A stretch of 64,000 nt of DNA from Emticicia soli (GCF_037860775.1 NZ_JBBEWC010000010.1:1-64000); one strand, 5' to 3'; shown: positions 24,642-34,244, counted from the first letter of the stretch. Made by a program: numbers and translations. The notes: generated by a model not told the origin, from the sequence alone.

Positions 24642-27026
24642 ATGAAGCGATTTTACAAGGTATTCCCATATATATTATTACTCTTTTCACAGATTGCTTG
24701 TCAGGTTTTAAAGAAACCGGCTTCAACTGCCAAAGAAACAAAAGAAAGCCCCAAAACGGCAAGCAATACACAAGCTTCGCCAAAAGCGAGCCAGACAAAT
24801 GCTGTAAATACAGAACCGATAGGACTGACAATTGGGTCTAACGAACTAAAAGTATCAGACCTGAAACTGGAGATTGAGAAACTGATGATACACGACTCCG
24901 TTTCAACTGATGAGGCTCTTCAGCAGGTGATTCAAGACCAGAGAATAGTAGCTGAGGCCAAAAGAAGAGGATATGATAACTCAGAAGAATACAAAGAAGA
25001 GCTGCAAACCTACAATAGTATTTTAGCCGAGGCATATCTGACAGATAGCACCACGATTAAGTATCTTCTGAAAGAAACCTACGACTGGCTGTTGCAAGAA
25101 GTGAGGGCTGCTCATATCATGTACCAACTTCCCGAATTTGCTAATCCTGCCGATACCGCTGCTATTTATAATAAATTGATGGATATCAGAACAAGGGCGC
25201 AGGAAGGAGAAGATTTTGGTGTATTGGCGCAGCAGTTTTCGCAGGATAAAAAAACAAGCACTAAAGGTGGCGAATTAGGTTGGTTTAGTGCTTTGCAACT
25301 GGTATATCCGCTTGAAAAAGCGGCTTTTAATGTAGCTGTTGGACAGGTTTCTTTGCCTGTCAGAACAAAAGTAGGCTACCATCTGGTAAAGGTACTAGAG
25401 CGTAGGCCAAACAGTGGTAAAGTATTGGTACAGCATATATTGAAGGCAGTGCCTTTAAATTCAAACGACTCGCTATTTACTAAAGCAAAAATACAGATAG
25501 ATTCTATATATACAGCCTTAACCAAAGGGGCTGTTTTTGAGGTTTTATGTGAGAAGCATTCTGACGATTATAAAACCAGAAATAACAAAGGCTATTTGCC
25601 TGTATTTGGTATAGGTACACGTGAGGAAACAGCTTTTGAACAAGCTGCCTTTGCGCTGAAAGAAGGACAAGTTTCTAAACCTGTGCGTACCTCAGCAGGG
25701 TGGCATATCATCAGGCTAGCCAAGAAACTCCCGCTTGAATCTTATGAAGAGCTATTGCCAAAATTGAAAGAAAAAGTAGTAACTGATTCAAGAGGTGAGC
25801 TTGTTAAAGAAAATGCGCAGGCTCGTTTAAAGAAAGAAATGCAGTTTGTTGAAAATGCTGATATAGCTAAAAGAGCTATTGAAACGGCCGATACAAACCT
25901 TGTAAAAAGAAAGTGGGGTTATGTGCTCAATAGCCCGCTAACAAACAGTACTATATTCTCGATTGGTAAAAACGAGGTTAAAACCAAGGCTTTCTATGAA
26001 TACGTGATGGAAAGACAATTGGTTGAGCGTATACCGAATGGCTATAGTGCTTTAATGTGGATGCGTAGTTTTTATAAGAAATTTGTCGATAAAAATGTGA
26101 AGGAGTACGCCGAAGCACATTTAGCCGAGATTAATCCTGAATTCAGGTTATTAATGCAGGAATATACCACAGGTTTCTTGAAAGTGCAGTTGATGAACGA
26201 TTTGGTTATTGAAAAATCTGTGGCAGATACACTGGGGCAAAGAGCATTTTATGAAAGAAATAAAGACAAGTATCGGATGCCTGAAAGAGCATTGGGTAGC
26301 CTGGTAATAGCTAAAGATGCTAAAACATTGGCACAGGTACGAGATATATTTAAGAAAGGTGCGCCGTATCCGCTCAATAGTACAATGCGTACACCGCTGT
26401 ACTATGAGAAATTCGGAAGTGAACTAACACCCGATCATAAAAAAACTTTGATGAGTTTATTGGATATCATGGGTACCAATAAAGGCTATGTGGTAGAGAT
26501 AGGAGGATACGCCGACCAGAACGAAAATAGTACTAATTCGGCCGAGCGTATTGAAAAAGTAAAGAATTTTCTGGTAACAAATGGTTTACCTATAGAACGG
26601 ATTATTGAAAACGACTATGGTAAAACCAAACCAGCCGACCGCTTTGACTGGACTAAAAACCAAAGAGTAACTTTCATTTTTTATAGTAATTCTAAAAAAG
26701 ACGTCGAGAAACGATTTAATCGTAAAGAAGAGAATACTGTATCTATTGAAGACGGGTATTTTAAAAAAGGCGATAATAAATACGTTGATGCCTTTAAATG
26801 GGAGGTTGGAAGCCAGTCGGTAATAAAAGAAGGTAAGTACTTTGAATTCAATATTGAGAAAGTGGAGCCTGCACGATTCAAAACCTTACGTGAAGCACGT
26901 GGGCAGGTATTAGCCGACTACCAGAAACAACTGGAAAAACAATTGAATGATGAATTGGCTGTGAAATACCCTGCAATAGTTAACAAGGAGGAAATAAGCA
27001 AATCTTTAGAAGTTCGAAAACAATAG
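24642..27026 (+). CDS. Lipoprotein with two parvulin (PpiC) domains and an OmpA-like domain
   Basis: The 794-residue protein is started at ATG 24642 rather than the ATG seven codons upstream, because this gives a compact lipoprotein signal (LLFSQIAC). Two rotamase domains of the PpiC/parvulin class lie at about 152-256 (AAHIMYQL, KGGELGWFS, VGYHLVKV) and 258-366 (VQHILKAV, NNKGYLPVFG, AGWHIIRL). Such domains isomerise prolyl bonds and chaperone outer-membrane proteins in the periplasm. At about 580-683 there is an OmpA-type peptidoglycan-binding pattern (VEIGGYADQNENSTNS, ERIIENDYGK, NQRVTF), which is unusual in this family. It is first of three tightly spaced genes with a SurA-like protein and a MoxR ATPase. 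Confidence 0.85.
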   Translation: MKRFYKVFPYILLLFSQIACQVLKKPASTAKETKESPKTASNTQASPKASQTNAVNTEPIGLTIGSNELKVSDLKLEIEKLMIHDSVSTDEALQQVIQDQRIVAEAKRRGYDNSEEYKEELQTYNSILAEAYLTDSTTIKYLLKETYDWLLQEVRAAHIMYQLPEFANPADTAAIYNKLMDIRTRAQEGEDFGVLAQQFSQDKKTSTKGGELGWFSALQLVYPLEKAAFNVAVGQVSLPVRTKVGYHLVKVLERRPNSGKVLVQHILKAVPLNSNDSLFTKAKIQIDSIYTALTKGAVFEVLCEKHSDDYKTRNNKGYLPVFGIGTREETAFEQAAFALKEGQVSKPVRTSAGWHIIRLAKKLPLESYEELLPKLKEKVVTDSRGELVKENAQARLKKEMQFVENADIAKRAIETADTNLVKRKWGYVLNSPLTNSTIFSIGKNEVKTKAFYEYVMERQLVERIPNGYSALMWMRSFYKKFVDKNVKEYAEAHLAEINPEFRLLMQEYTTGFLKVQLMNDLVIEKSVADTLGQRAFYERNKDKYRMPERALGSLVIAKDAKTLAQVRDIFKKGAPYPLNSTMRTPLYYEKFGSELTPDHKKTLMSLLDIMGTNKGYVVEIGGYADQNENSTNSAERIEKVKNFLVTNGLPIERIIENDYGKTKPADRFDWTKNQRVTFIFYSNSKKDVEKRFNRKEENTVSIEDGYFKKGDNKYVDAFKWEVGSQSVIKEGKYFEFNIEKVEPARFKTLREARGQVLADYQKQLEKQLNDELAVKYPAIVNKEEISKSLEVRKQ

Positions 27027-27070
27027 ACCTAAGTAATATAAAAACAAAGAATTAAGTACAAACCAATTAT

Positions 27071-28405
27071 ATGTTAAAGAAATTAGTTTTATTCATTTGC
27101 CTACCAATATTGGCGTTTTCTCAAGATAAGCCCATTAATATTGACAGGATTATAGCAAAAGTAGATAACTATATAGTGCTTCGTTCAGAAGTAGAACAAT
27201 GGCATCTACGTTCGGCACAGCAGCAACAACCTGTTACAAAATGCCAGGCACTAGAGAGTTTAGTTGTAAATAAATTATTGGTAGCAAAGGCTGAAATAGA
27301 CTCTGTGGCAGTAGACGAAAAAACAGTAGACGACCAACTGAATGCTCGTATGCAGCAGATGATTCAGCTTTATGGAAATGAAAAAAACATTGTTGACCAG
27401 TTTGGCAAATCTCTTGAAACACTTAAAAGTGAGGTAAGAACGCAGGTAAGAGAGCAGCTAACGGCACAGAAGATGCAGGGCGAGATTACCAAAAACCTAA
27501 AAGTTACGCCAAACGAGGTTAAGAAATTCTTTAACCAGTTTCCTAAAGACAGTATCCCGGAAATACCAGCCGAAGTGCAGATAGGGCATATAGTGCGGTT
27601 TGCTAAAGTAACAAGGGCTCAGAAAGATGAACTATCCGAACGGCTACTTGATTATAAACGCCGGATTCTGGCCGGCGAAAAATTTGAAGACCTTGCCAAA
27701 GAATATTCAGAAGACCCAGGTTCTCGCCAGTATGGTGGTGATTTAGGTTGGTCGAAAAGAGGGCAGATGGTACCTCAGTTTGAAGCGGCTGCCATGAAGT
27801 TGAAACCTAACGAAATGACCGACGTTGTAGAGTCTGACTTTGGGCTACACTTAATACAGACACTTGAAATTCGTGGCCAAGAGTACCATGCTCGCCATAT
27901 TTTACTGCGTCCTGACTATAACCGTTTAGATTTAGGTGAACCAACTAAGTTTTTGGATAGTCTTCGTAAAGAAATTGTACGCGATAGTATCAAGTTTGAA
28001 AAAGCAGCTAAAGATTTTTCAGACGATAAACAAACACAAGATGCAGGCGGAATGCTATCTGATCCACAGACGGGTTCATCAAAATTGCCACTTGACCAAT
28101 CAATGGACCCTACGCTTTACTTCACTATTGATAGTATGAAAGTTGGCACGATTACTGTACCAATGCCGTACAGAAGCGAAGATGGTAAAACAGGTGCAAG
28201 AATTATCTACTACAAAGCTAAATATGCCCCGCATATTGCCAATCTGAAAGATGATTTTGAGAAAATAAAAGAGTTTGCTTTAATGGAAAAGCGAAGTAAA
28301 GAAATTGAAGCATGGTTTAAGAAAGCAATAGCCGATGTTTATATAAAGATTGACCCTGAGTATGAATCTTGTAATATTTTCGGCCAGGTCCGGACCGACA
28401 ACTAG
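27071..28405 (+). CDS. SurA-like periplasmic peptidyl-prolyl isomerase
   Basis: The 444-residue protein has a signal peptide (PILAFSQ) and the SurA N-terminal chaperone opening INIDRIIAKVDNYIVLRSEV. Two parvulin domains lie at about 167-268 (VQIGHIVRFAK, GGDLGWSKRGQMVPQFE) and 270-385 (YHARHILLRPD, DAGGMLSD). SurA accompanies unfolded beta-barrel proteins to the Bam complex. Length and domain order match E. coli SurA. It lies 44 bases after the lipoprotein isomerase and 35 bases before the MoxR gene, so the three are likely one operon devoted to envelope protein folding. Confidence 0.9.
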   Translation: MLKKLVLFICLPILAFSQDKPINIDRIIAKVDNYIVLRSEVEQWHLRSAQQQQPVTKCQALESLVVNKLLVAKAEIDSVAVDEKTVDDQLNARMQQMIQLYGNEKNIVDQFGKSLETLKSEVRTQVREQLTAQKMQGEITKNLKVTPNEVKKFFNQFPKDSIPEIPAEVQIGHIVRFAKVTRAQKDELSERLLDYKRRILAGEKFEDLAKEYSEDPGSRQYGGDLGWSKRGQMVPQFEAAAMKLKPNEMTDVVESDFGLHLIQTLEIRGQEYHARHILLRPDYNRLDLGEPTKFLDSLRKEIVRDSIKFEKAAKDFSDDKQTQDAGGMLSDPQTGSSKLPLDQSMDPTLYFTIDSMKVGTITVPMPYRSEDGKTGARIIYYKAKYAPHIANLKDDFEKIKEFALMEKRSKEIEAWFKKAIADVYIKIDPEYESCNIFGQVRTDN

Positions 28406-28440
28406 ATTCAAAATCAATAATTCACCCATACCGTAATTTA

Positions 28441-29412
28441 ATGAGCAAAGTTCAATTTAATTCAGACGTAGAAGCAGCAGATGCCCTTAAAGTTGCCTAT
28501 AACAATTTAAGAAATGAAATCGGACAAGTAATCGTAGGGCAAGATGAAACCGTTCGTTTATTACTTACAGCAATATTTTGCCAGGGGCACTGTCTGTTGG
28601 TAGGGGTGCCGGGTTTAGCAAAAACTCTATTGATTCAGACCATTGCTTCGGCATTAGATTTAGATTTTAACCGTATCCAGTTTACACCTGACTTAATGCC
28701 TTCTGATATTCTGGGTTCAGAGACTCTGGATAACGAGCGTAATTTCAGATTTATAAAAGGGCCCGTTTTTGCCAATATTATTCTTGCCGATGAAATTAAC
28801 CGTACGCCGCCTAAAACGCAATCGGCGCTTCTGGAAGCGATGCAAGAATATGCAGTAACAGTAACCGGAAAAAAACATAGCCTTGAGCGTCCGTTTTTTG
28901 TACTAGCTACACAAAACCCAATTGAGCAAGAAGGTACATATCCATTGCCAGAAGCCCAGCTAGACCGTTTCATGTTTATGGTTAACCTTGATTATCCGTC
29001 CTACAAGCAAGAGCTTGATATTGTAAAAAATACTACGTCAGATAACAAGAAAACAGTAAAAAAGGTAGTAACAGGTGCAGAGATACTTTATTTTCAACAC
29101 TTGGTACGCCGTGTTCCGGTAGCCGACAATGTGGTTGAGTATGCAGTAACGTTAGTGCATAAAACCCGCCCGAATACAGAAATGGCTTCGGCCGACACCA
29201 ATAAGTATCTTGATTGGGGTGCAGGGCCACGTGCTTCTCAGAACCTGATTTTAGCAGCTAAGTGCAACGCATTGATTAACGGTAAGTATTCACCTGATAT
29301 TGAAGACGTAAAAGCCGTAGCGGTGCCTGTATTGCGCCATCGTGTAGTACGCAACTTCAAAGCAGAGGCTGAACACGTTTCAGTAGAAGATATTATTAAG
29401 CGTATGTTATAA
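28441..29412 (+). CDS. MoxR family AAA+ ATPase
   Basis: The 323-residue cytoplasmic AAA+ protein has Walker A GVPGLAKT (about 55-62), Walker B IILADEINR (about 113-121), sensor 1 in FVLATQNPIEQEGTYPLPE, and an arginine-finger region LDRFMF. MoxR ATPases act as chaperones, usually with VWA-domain partners, to insert cofactors or assemble complexes. No VWA partner is encoded in this window; instead it follows two periplasmic folding factors. A strong bidirectional terminator follows. Confidence 0.92.
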   Translation: MSKVQFNSDVEAADALKVAYNNLRNEIGQVIVGQDETVRLLLTAIFCQGHCLLVGVPGLAKTLLIQTIASALDLDFNRIQFTPDLMPSDILGSETLDNERNFRFIKGPVFANIILADEINRTPPKTQSALLEAMQEYAVTVTGKKHSLERPFFVLATQNPIEQEGTYPLPEAQLDRFMFMVNLDYPSYKQELDIVKNTTSDNKKTVKKVVTGAEILYFQHLVRRVPVADNVVEYAVTLVHKTRPNTEMASADTNKYLDWGAGPRASQNLILAAKCNALINGKYSPDIEDVKAVAVPVLRHRVVRNFKAEAEHVSVEDIIKRML

Positions 29413-29428
29413 TTGTTCAGAACATAGA

Positions 29429-29473
29429 TACAACAAAAATGGAGATGCTTTAAACATCTCCATTTTTGTTGTA
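29429..29473. terminator. Bidirectional terminator between moxR and GLPGLI genes
   Basis: A perfect 19-base inverted repeat (29429-29447 and 29455-29473) with a seven-base loop has A-rich and T-rich outer ends, suited to stopping transcription from both sides. Confidence 0.92.
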
Positions 29474-29485
29474 AGCAAATTCGGA

Positions 29486-30244
29486 CTAGTATTTTATAGC
29501 CCAGTAGGGATTTCGGTAAGACTTGATACTGTCTTTGATATGCTTTGCTATCAGGTTATCATAATCAGCGTCTTTTATCTTTTTGCCTTTCAGTTTAGGC
29601 ATTGCCAATTCTTTCGGCTCTACTTTTCTGAATTCAACTTTGCTTGCTGTAATAACTACATCACCATCATTTATCTCTAGTTCCAGAATTAAACCAGGCA
29701 GCCCATAGTATCTTTCAGGGCCTGCCGACACCGGAATATCTCCTGTAAACCACGCTGTGATTTTCTGATGCTTAACTGTATCTTCGGTAACTGCTTTCAT
29801 GCATATATAGCCGGCTACATCTTTAATCTGGTTCAGAACCTTCCAACTTGGTGCACGCAGAGAATCTTCCAGAACATAATTCTTACCCATCATCTCTATC
29901 AACTCAATTTTCTTTTCTTTTTCATAGTTGCGATAAATGTAGTAATCTTCAGTGCGTGAAGACCAGCCATACTCGCTGGCTTCTTCCAGGTTACTTAATA
30001 AACTTTCGTTGGCATTGAAAAACATCTTGGTCTTAGATTTCCAGCCCTCGTCGTTTTTACCCCAGGTTTGTTTTACCCGGTCTTTTTCTTCGTTCGACAG
30101 ATAAGTTAATTGGCCGATGATTTTCGACCAGAATTCCTGGCGCTCATATACTACCATGCCCTCGGTTTTTTGTGAAAAACCGAGTATGGGAGCAAACATC
30201 ATGCACAGTAACAAGCCGGATACGTATTTTTTGATAGCTTTCAT
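29486..30244 (-). CDS. GLPGLI family secreted protein
   Basis: The 252-residue protein has a signal peptide (FAPILGFSQ) and the name-giving family motif GLPGLI at 181-186 within ERYYGLPGLILEL. The preceding WFTGDIPVSAGPE and the AGYICMKA strand are also characteristic. GLPGLI proteins are known only from Bacteroidota, have unknown function, and very often sit beside a carboxypeptidase-regulatory/beta-barrel gene, as here. It starts 32 bases after the beta-barrel gene ends, so the two are cotranscribed. Confidence 0.93.
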   Translation of the reverse strand: MKAIKKYVSGLLLCMMFAPILGFSQKTEGMVVYERQEFWSKIIGQLTYLSNEEKDRVKQTWGKNDEGWKSKTKMFFNANESLLSNLEEASEYGWSSRTEDYYIYRNYEKEKKIELIEMMGKNYVLEDSLRAPSWKVLNQIKDVAGYICMKAVTEDTVKHQKITAWFTGDIPVSAGPERYYGLPGLILELEINDGDVVITASKVEFRKVEPKELAMPKLKGKKIKDADYDNLIAKHIKDSIKSYRNPYWAIKY

Positions 30245-30276
30245 TTATTTATGTGTTAATAGTATTAGAGTTTATG

Positions 30277-33093
30277 TTAGTACCAGCCTTGGCGACGCAT
30301 TTTAGCACTTACACCTCTCATGTTGTAAGTAAAGCTCAACATAAAATATCTCGAAAGTGTTTGTGTCTGTTCTTGTGAAACGAAGTTCTGAGAAGCATAT
30401 TGGTTGATACCGATATTTTTCTTCAACAAATCGTATCCTGAAAGGCGTAACTCAGCTTTTTTGGCTTTACCTAATAATTTGTAAAGCGATGCATACAAAA
30501 TAGGAATATGCTGATTGAAACCAAAGCGATCGTTTTTATAGAATCTATAATTCAGGTTTGAGCTGAAGTATATACTTGCAGGTAAAGCAATGTTCATTTC
30601 GGCACCTAAGCTATGGTTGAATATTTGCTGGTTTTGCGTTGTATTAAGCGAATATTTAGTGTTTGTAATACCCAAATTACCATTAGTATATAATGTGAAT
30701 TTATCGCTCGGTGTTAAATCAAGGCGGAAACCAACATTATAGTTTTCGTTATTAGTTGTATTGAGTACGTCGTTAATATAAATCAGGTTTTTAGATATGT
30801 TTGCGCCCCCGTTAATATTAAAAGTACTCTTGGTTTTTACGATTGGGAAGCCAAAACCTAACCATGAACCAAAGTTTTGCCCACCTGATATGTTTGTAGG
30901 TCTAGCTGTAGTTACTAAAGTTACAGGGTCAACAATTTGGTTGTAAATAACCTGATTGATGTTATAACTATAGTTAATGTTAAAAAACATATTGGTAAAA
31001 CTTGCCGGATTAAACATGTTATAACCGATATATGCACGGTGTGCACTCATAGGCAACAAGTCTGGGTTACCAACTCTCAAGAATAAGGTATTGCTGTTGT
31101 CAATAATCGGTTGTAGGTCTCTGATAGAAGGCTCGCTTACTTCTTTGCTATAATCGGCCCATATATAGCGGTTGTTTTTAAGGTCAATACTTACACTACC
31201 TGCAGGTATCAAAGCAAATACATCACGGTTGATTTTCTGGAAGTTAGTAGCATCTTTGCTACGGGCAAAGTTTCCTGTAAACTGGAAGTGTTGGGCCGCT
31301 AAACCAAACGAGATATTGATACCTTTATGGTTATAACGTACACTACTACCAAAACGATTATACATAAAATCGTTGTTGTAGTAGTTGCTCAAAGAATCTA
31401 TTCGGCTTCCGTCGGTTGTTTGCACATTTCTGTCTACTGCTTCACGACGTAAACTGAAATTATAGAAAGTTTCAGAGAAGAATTTTTTCGATAGTGGCTC
31501 AACAAAAAGTAAGCTCGATTTAACCAGATGGCGTGGGCTATTAGTAAAGTTAATCTGATTGATGTTAGTTGGAATAGAGCCAACTGGTGCGTCAAACAAC
31601 TGGTTAATCGAGTTCTGGCGGGCTTCACCATCCGAAATATTATAATTGTAAGTTAAGCTGGCAGCAAAGTTTCTGCCTTTTTTCATGAACTTATGGCGAT
31701 ACAAGCCAATAAGCGCAACAGCAGTTGAGTTGAAATCATTAAAGTTGTTAATGGCTGTTTCGTTCGATTTCGTAGTGCCGTTTCTGAAAAACTCCTGTAA
31801 GCTATTAAACTTGGTTGTTCCATCGCCCATTCTACCGTTACCAATCAATATCAAGGTATTAAGCGAGTCTATTGTTTTTTCGAAACGTAAACTTGCACGG
31901 TGATTGCGGCTTATGCGATTCTGATAGCTATTTTCGAAGTTTTTAAAAGATGAATTATTATTAAGGAAATTCTCTCTTTCCATTTTTTTCGATACCAATT
32001 GTTGGGTCTGGCTGAAATAATAATTCGAGCTGAATTTAGTCTTTTTGGTATCGTAGTTATAGTTGGCACCTGCGGCGTAGTTTTCAGAAAAACCTTGGAA
32101 ATTACGACCTCCAATCGGAATAGTGATGCTTTCTTCGGTATCGTTATCATAAAAGTACCTTACACCGCTGCTGAAACCAAAATCGGCTTCGTCGCCCCAG
32201 TTATTGGCCTGGCTACCTCTGAAATCCTGAAAATCGTCTCTTGATATACCAGTCTGATTAATATTGTTTCCTAAACCCAGAACCGAAAACTGTTGTTTAG
32301 AATCAAATCTGTTATAGTTTCCTTTTAGTTCGGCTCTTTCTTGTGTACCGATACCTGCTGTAACTTTTCCGAATCCACCTTTTTTGAAATCATCTTTCAA
32401 CTCAAGATTAACAGTTTTTTCTTTTTTACCATCGTCTACCCCTGTTGCTTTGGCCTGTTCTGATTTATCATTGAAAATCTGAACTTTTGTAATGGCCTCG
32501 GCCGGTAGGTTTTTGGTAGCAGCTTTAGGGTCGTTACCAAAAAAGCTTTTACCATCAACAGTTACTTTTTTTACATCTTGTCCCTGGGCTTTTATGTTAC
32601 CGTCCTGGTCTATCTGTACACCGGGCAATTTTCGCAAGAGGTCTTCGACCGATGACCCCGGTGGCACTTTAAAAGAGGCTGCATTATACTCAATGGTATC
32701 TCCCTTTATATTTAAAGGAGCTCGGGCCGTTTTTACTACTACCTCCATTAGTTCGTTGGCAATAGGTTTCAGTTTTAACTTGCCCAAATCGTTTACAGCA
32801 CCATCTACAGGCTTTACATCTGTTTGAAAAGGGATGTAGCCTACAAATGAGATTTTGAGTAAGTAATTGGCTTTTTTTACATTTTTGAACTCAAATGCAC
32901 CGTTTTCGTCGGTACGACCGAAATTAACCAAAGTTGAATCTTTGGGTTGAAGTAGCATAACGGTAGCGAAAGGCATAACCGCATTGCCTGAGTCAATGGC
33001 AATGCCCTTAATCGAAAACCTTGTTGGATTTTGGGCAAATAAGAAAAATGCTGAATGCATAAGCACAGCGAGTAGTAGTAAGCGCTTTTTCAT
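30277..33093 (-). CDS. TonB-receptor-like outer-membrane beta-barrel protein
   Basis: The 938-residue protein starts at ATG 33093 (MKKRLLLLAV, signal peptide to FFLFAQ); an upstream ATG at 33138 lies inside a palindrome and gives a poor signal. A carboxypeptidase-regulatory-like fold (about 22-105) is followed by a plug-like domain (EVVVKTARAPLNIKGDTIEY, EDLLRKLPGVQIDQDG, VDGKSFFGNDPK) and a long barrel of aromatic-rich strands. This is the OMP_b-brl_3 class, related to TonB-dependent receptors but without an evident TonB box. It probably imports or exports a ligand with the GLPGLI partner; the substrate is unknown. Confidence 0.88.
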   Translation of the reverse strand: MKKRLLLLAVLMHSAFFLFAQNPTRFSIKGIAIDSGNAVMPFATVMLLQPKDSTLVNFGRTDENGAFEFKNVKKANYLLKISFVGYIPFQTDVKPVDGAVNDLGKLKLKPIANELMEVVVKTARAPLNIKGDTIEYNAASFKVPPGSSVEDLLRKLPGVQIDQDGNIKAQGQDVKKVTVDGKSFFGNDPKAATKNLPAEAITKVQIFNDKSEQAKATGVDDGKKEKTVNLELKDDFKKGGFGKVTAGIGTQERAELKGNYNRFDSKQQFSVLGLGNNINQTGISRDDFQDFRGSQANNWGDEADFGFSSGVRYFYDNDTEESITIPIGGRNFQGFSENYAAGANYNYDTKKTKFSSNYYFSQTQQLVSKKMERENFLNNNSSFKNFENSYQNRISRNHRASLRFEKTIDSLNTLILIGNGRMGDGTTKFNSLQEFFRNGTTKSNETAINNFNDFNSTAVALIGLYRHKFMKKGRNFAASLTYNYNISDGEARQNSINQLFDAPVGSIPTNINQINFTNSPRHLVKSSLLFVEPLSKKFFSETFYNFSLRREAVDRNVQTTDGSRIDSLSNYYNNDFMYNRFGSSVRYNHKGINISFGLAAQHFQFTGNFARSKDATNFQKINRDVFALIPAGSVSIDLKNNRYIWADYSKEVSEPSIRDLQPIIDNSNTLFLRVGNPDLLPMSAHRAYIGYNMFNPASFTNMFFNINYSYNINQVIYNQIVDPVTLVTTARPTNISGGQNFGSWLGFGFPIVKTKSTFNINGGANISKNLIYINDVLNTTNNENYNVGFRLDLTPSDKFTLYTNGNLGITNTKYSLNTTQNQQIFNHSLGAEMNIALPASIYFSSNLNYRFYKNDRFGFNQHIPILYASLYKLLGKAKKAELRLSGYDLLKKNIGINQYASQNFVSQEQTQTLSRYFMLSFTYNMRGVSAKMRRQGWY

Positions 33094-33122
33094 AACGTAT
33101 TTAGAATGGTAAAGTAATACAT

Positions 33123-33162
33123 ATAAACAACTAAACAATTAGTTGTTTATGATGCGAAGGTA
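33123..33162 (-). promoter_or_regulatory. Promoter and palindromic candidate operator of the beta-barrel/GLPGLI operon
   Basis: On the minus strand TACCTTCG (33155-33162) is one base from the -7 consensus. Just downstream, where transcription should begin, lies a perfect 12-base inverted repeat (ATAAACAACTAA at 33123-33134, TTAGTTGTTTAT at 33139-33150) with a four-base centre. Its place over the expected start and 30 bases before the ATG suits a repressor operator; an mRNA hairpin is the alternative. Confidence 0.55.
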
Positions 33163-33386
33163 AAAATATTTTTTTGTTTGAAAGAATATTTTAAGTTTTT
33201 TTAACTTTAAAATTTCACTGAGTTTTTTTTTACATATTTTAATACTTTTTTACTAAACTATTAGCTAACCTATAGCTATATTTCAAGCAAATAATTGCTT
33301 TTAAGAAAGCTACTTTCCTGCTTTTTTACTGATAAAAATTGTATTTTTTTGTGATTGATTAACAATAATCTGCTTATTTATATCGT
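33163..33386. other. AT-rich divergent intergenic region
   Basis: This very AT-rich stretch lies between divergent promoters, within a 352-base gap between the beta-barrel and NlpC/P60 genes. Apart from the two promoters at its edges I see no gene, repeat or RNA. Confidence 0.5.
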
Positions 33387-33422
33387 TTTTTTGGACTTAG
33401 GCATTGTATTTGCCTAATTTTG
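33387..33422 (+). promoter_or_regulatory. Promoter of the NlpC/P60 gene
   Basis: TTG at 33391-33393, in a T-run, is followed after 21 bases by TAATTTTG (33415-33422), an exact TAnnTTTG match. The start codon is 23 bases further. Confidence 0.6.
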
Positions 33423-33445
33423 TAACAGAACCAAATCAATATATA

Positions 33446-33976
33446 ATGTTAAAAAAATATGTATTGGGTTCGTTGTTAGTCGTTTCATCGTTAGCCTCAA
33501 AGGCTAATGACCTTCCAAAATCCCGCACAACTTCACCGAAAGAAGAAAACGAAAAGAGTAGTTATTCAAAATTAACCGACGACCTACAACGATTCGCCCG
33601 AAAACTTATTGGCATCCGCTACAAATGGAGCGGCAAAACACTCAAAGGATTTGATTGTTCAGGTTTCGTAAACTACGTATTTGCCAAATTTGGTATGAAT
33701 CTCGTACATCGTAGTTCCGACCTATTTAAAATGGGGTCTCATACCAGCCTCGAAGACGCACTACCCGGCGATCTTATTTTCTTCAAGATTAACTCTAGCA
33801 GAAAAGACGAGGTTTCTCATGTAGGTATAATATTAGAGTCAGATAAAAATGGTTTGAAATTTATTCATTCTGCCTGTAAAACAGGGGTGAGTATCAGTTA
33901 TCTGAAAGAAAAATATTATACTACGCACTTTGCAGGTATCCGTCGTATAATCGATGGGCTGAAAGAAGGTAAATAA
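33446..33976 (+). CDS. NlpC/P60 family peptidoglycan hydrolase
   Basis: The 176-residue protein starts at ATG 33446; an in-frame TTG at 33404 would fall before the -7 box. A signal peptide (LASKAND) is followed by one NlpC/P60 domain with the expected catalytic Cys71 in GFDCSGFVNYVF, His125 in VSHVGII and polar His141 in FIHSA. Members cut stem peptides of peptidoglycan, typically the D-Glu-to-diamino-acid bond. No substrate-targeting domain is present, so this is a minimal secreted endopeptidase. It stands alone with its own promoter and terminator. Confidence 0.92.
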   Translation: MLKKYVLGSLLVVSSLASKANDLPKSRTTSPKEENEKSSYSKLTDDLQRFARKLIGIRYKWSGKTLKGFDCSGFVNYVFAKFGMNLVHRSSDLFKMGSHTSLEDALPGDLIFFKINSSRKDEVSHVGIILESDKNGLKFIHSACKTGVSISYLKEKYYTTHFAGIRRIIDGLKEGK

Positions 33977-34018
33977 TAATTTTACCAAATATTAATTCAC
34001 AAAATAGTTGGTTTTCAG

Positions 34019-34061
34019 AATAAAGAGTTGCTATATACCAAAAGCAACTCTTTATTTTTTT
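34019..34061 (+). terminator. Intrinsic terminator after the NlpC/P60 gene
   Basis: Perfect 14-base arms (34019-34032 and 34043-34056) with a 10-base loop are followed by a T-run. Confidence 0.9.
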
Positions 34062-34205
34062 GTATCTAGGTATCCAAGAAACAATGGCGATAGGTGAAAA
34101 TATCGTTGATACTATTGATTTATAGATAAAATCTCCAAAGTGAAAATTGTTTAAAGATAATTTGGGCTATCATTTTAACTATTTTAGATATATTTTCATA
34201 CTAAA

Positions 34206-34238
34206 TTTTGCTTTTGTTTTGCTAATTGTCGTACTTTG
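34206..34238 (+). promoter_or_regulatory. Candidate metK promoter
   Basis: TTTTG at 34206-34210 and TACTTTG at 34232-34238 are spaced by 21 bases. The -7 box has one base fewer than consensus. If used, transcription begins near 34245 and leaves a leader of about 170 bases before metK. Confidence 0.4.
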
Positions 34239-34244
34239 TGAGAG

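Noticed and set aside
33094..33138. Upstream ATG for the beta-barrel protein (15 extra residues)
   Set aside because: The extra residues put a polar stretch before the signal peptide, and the codons fall inside the palindrome at the likely transcription start.
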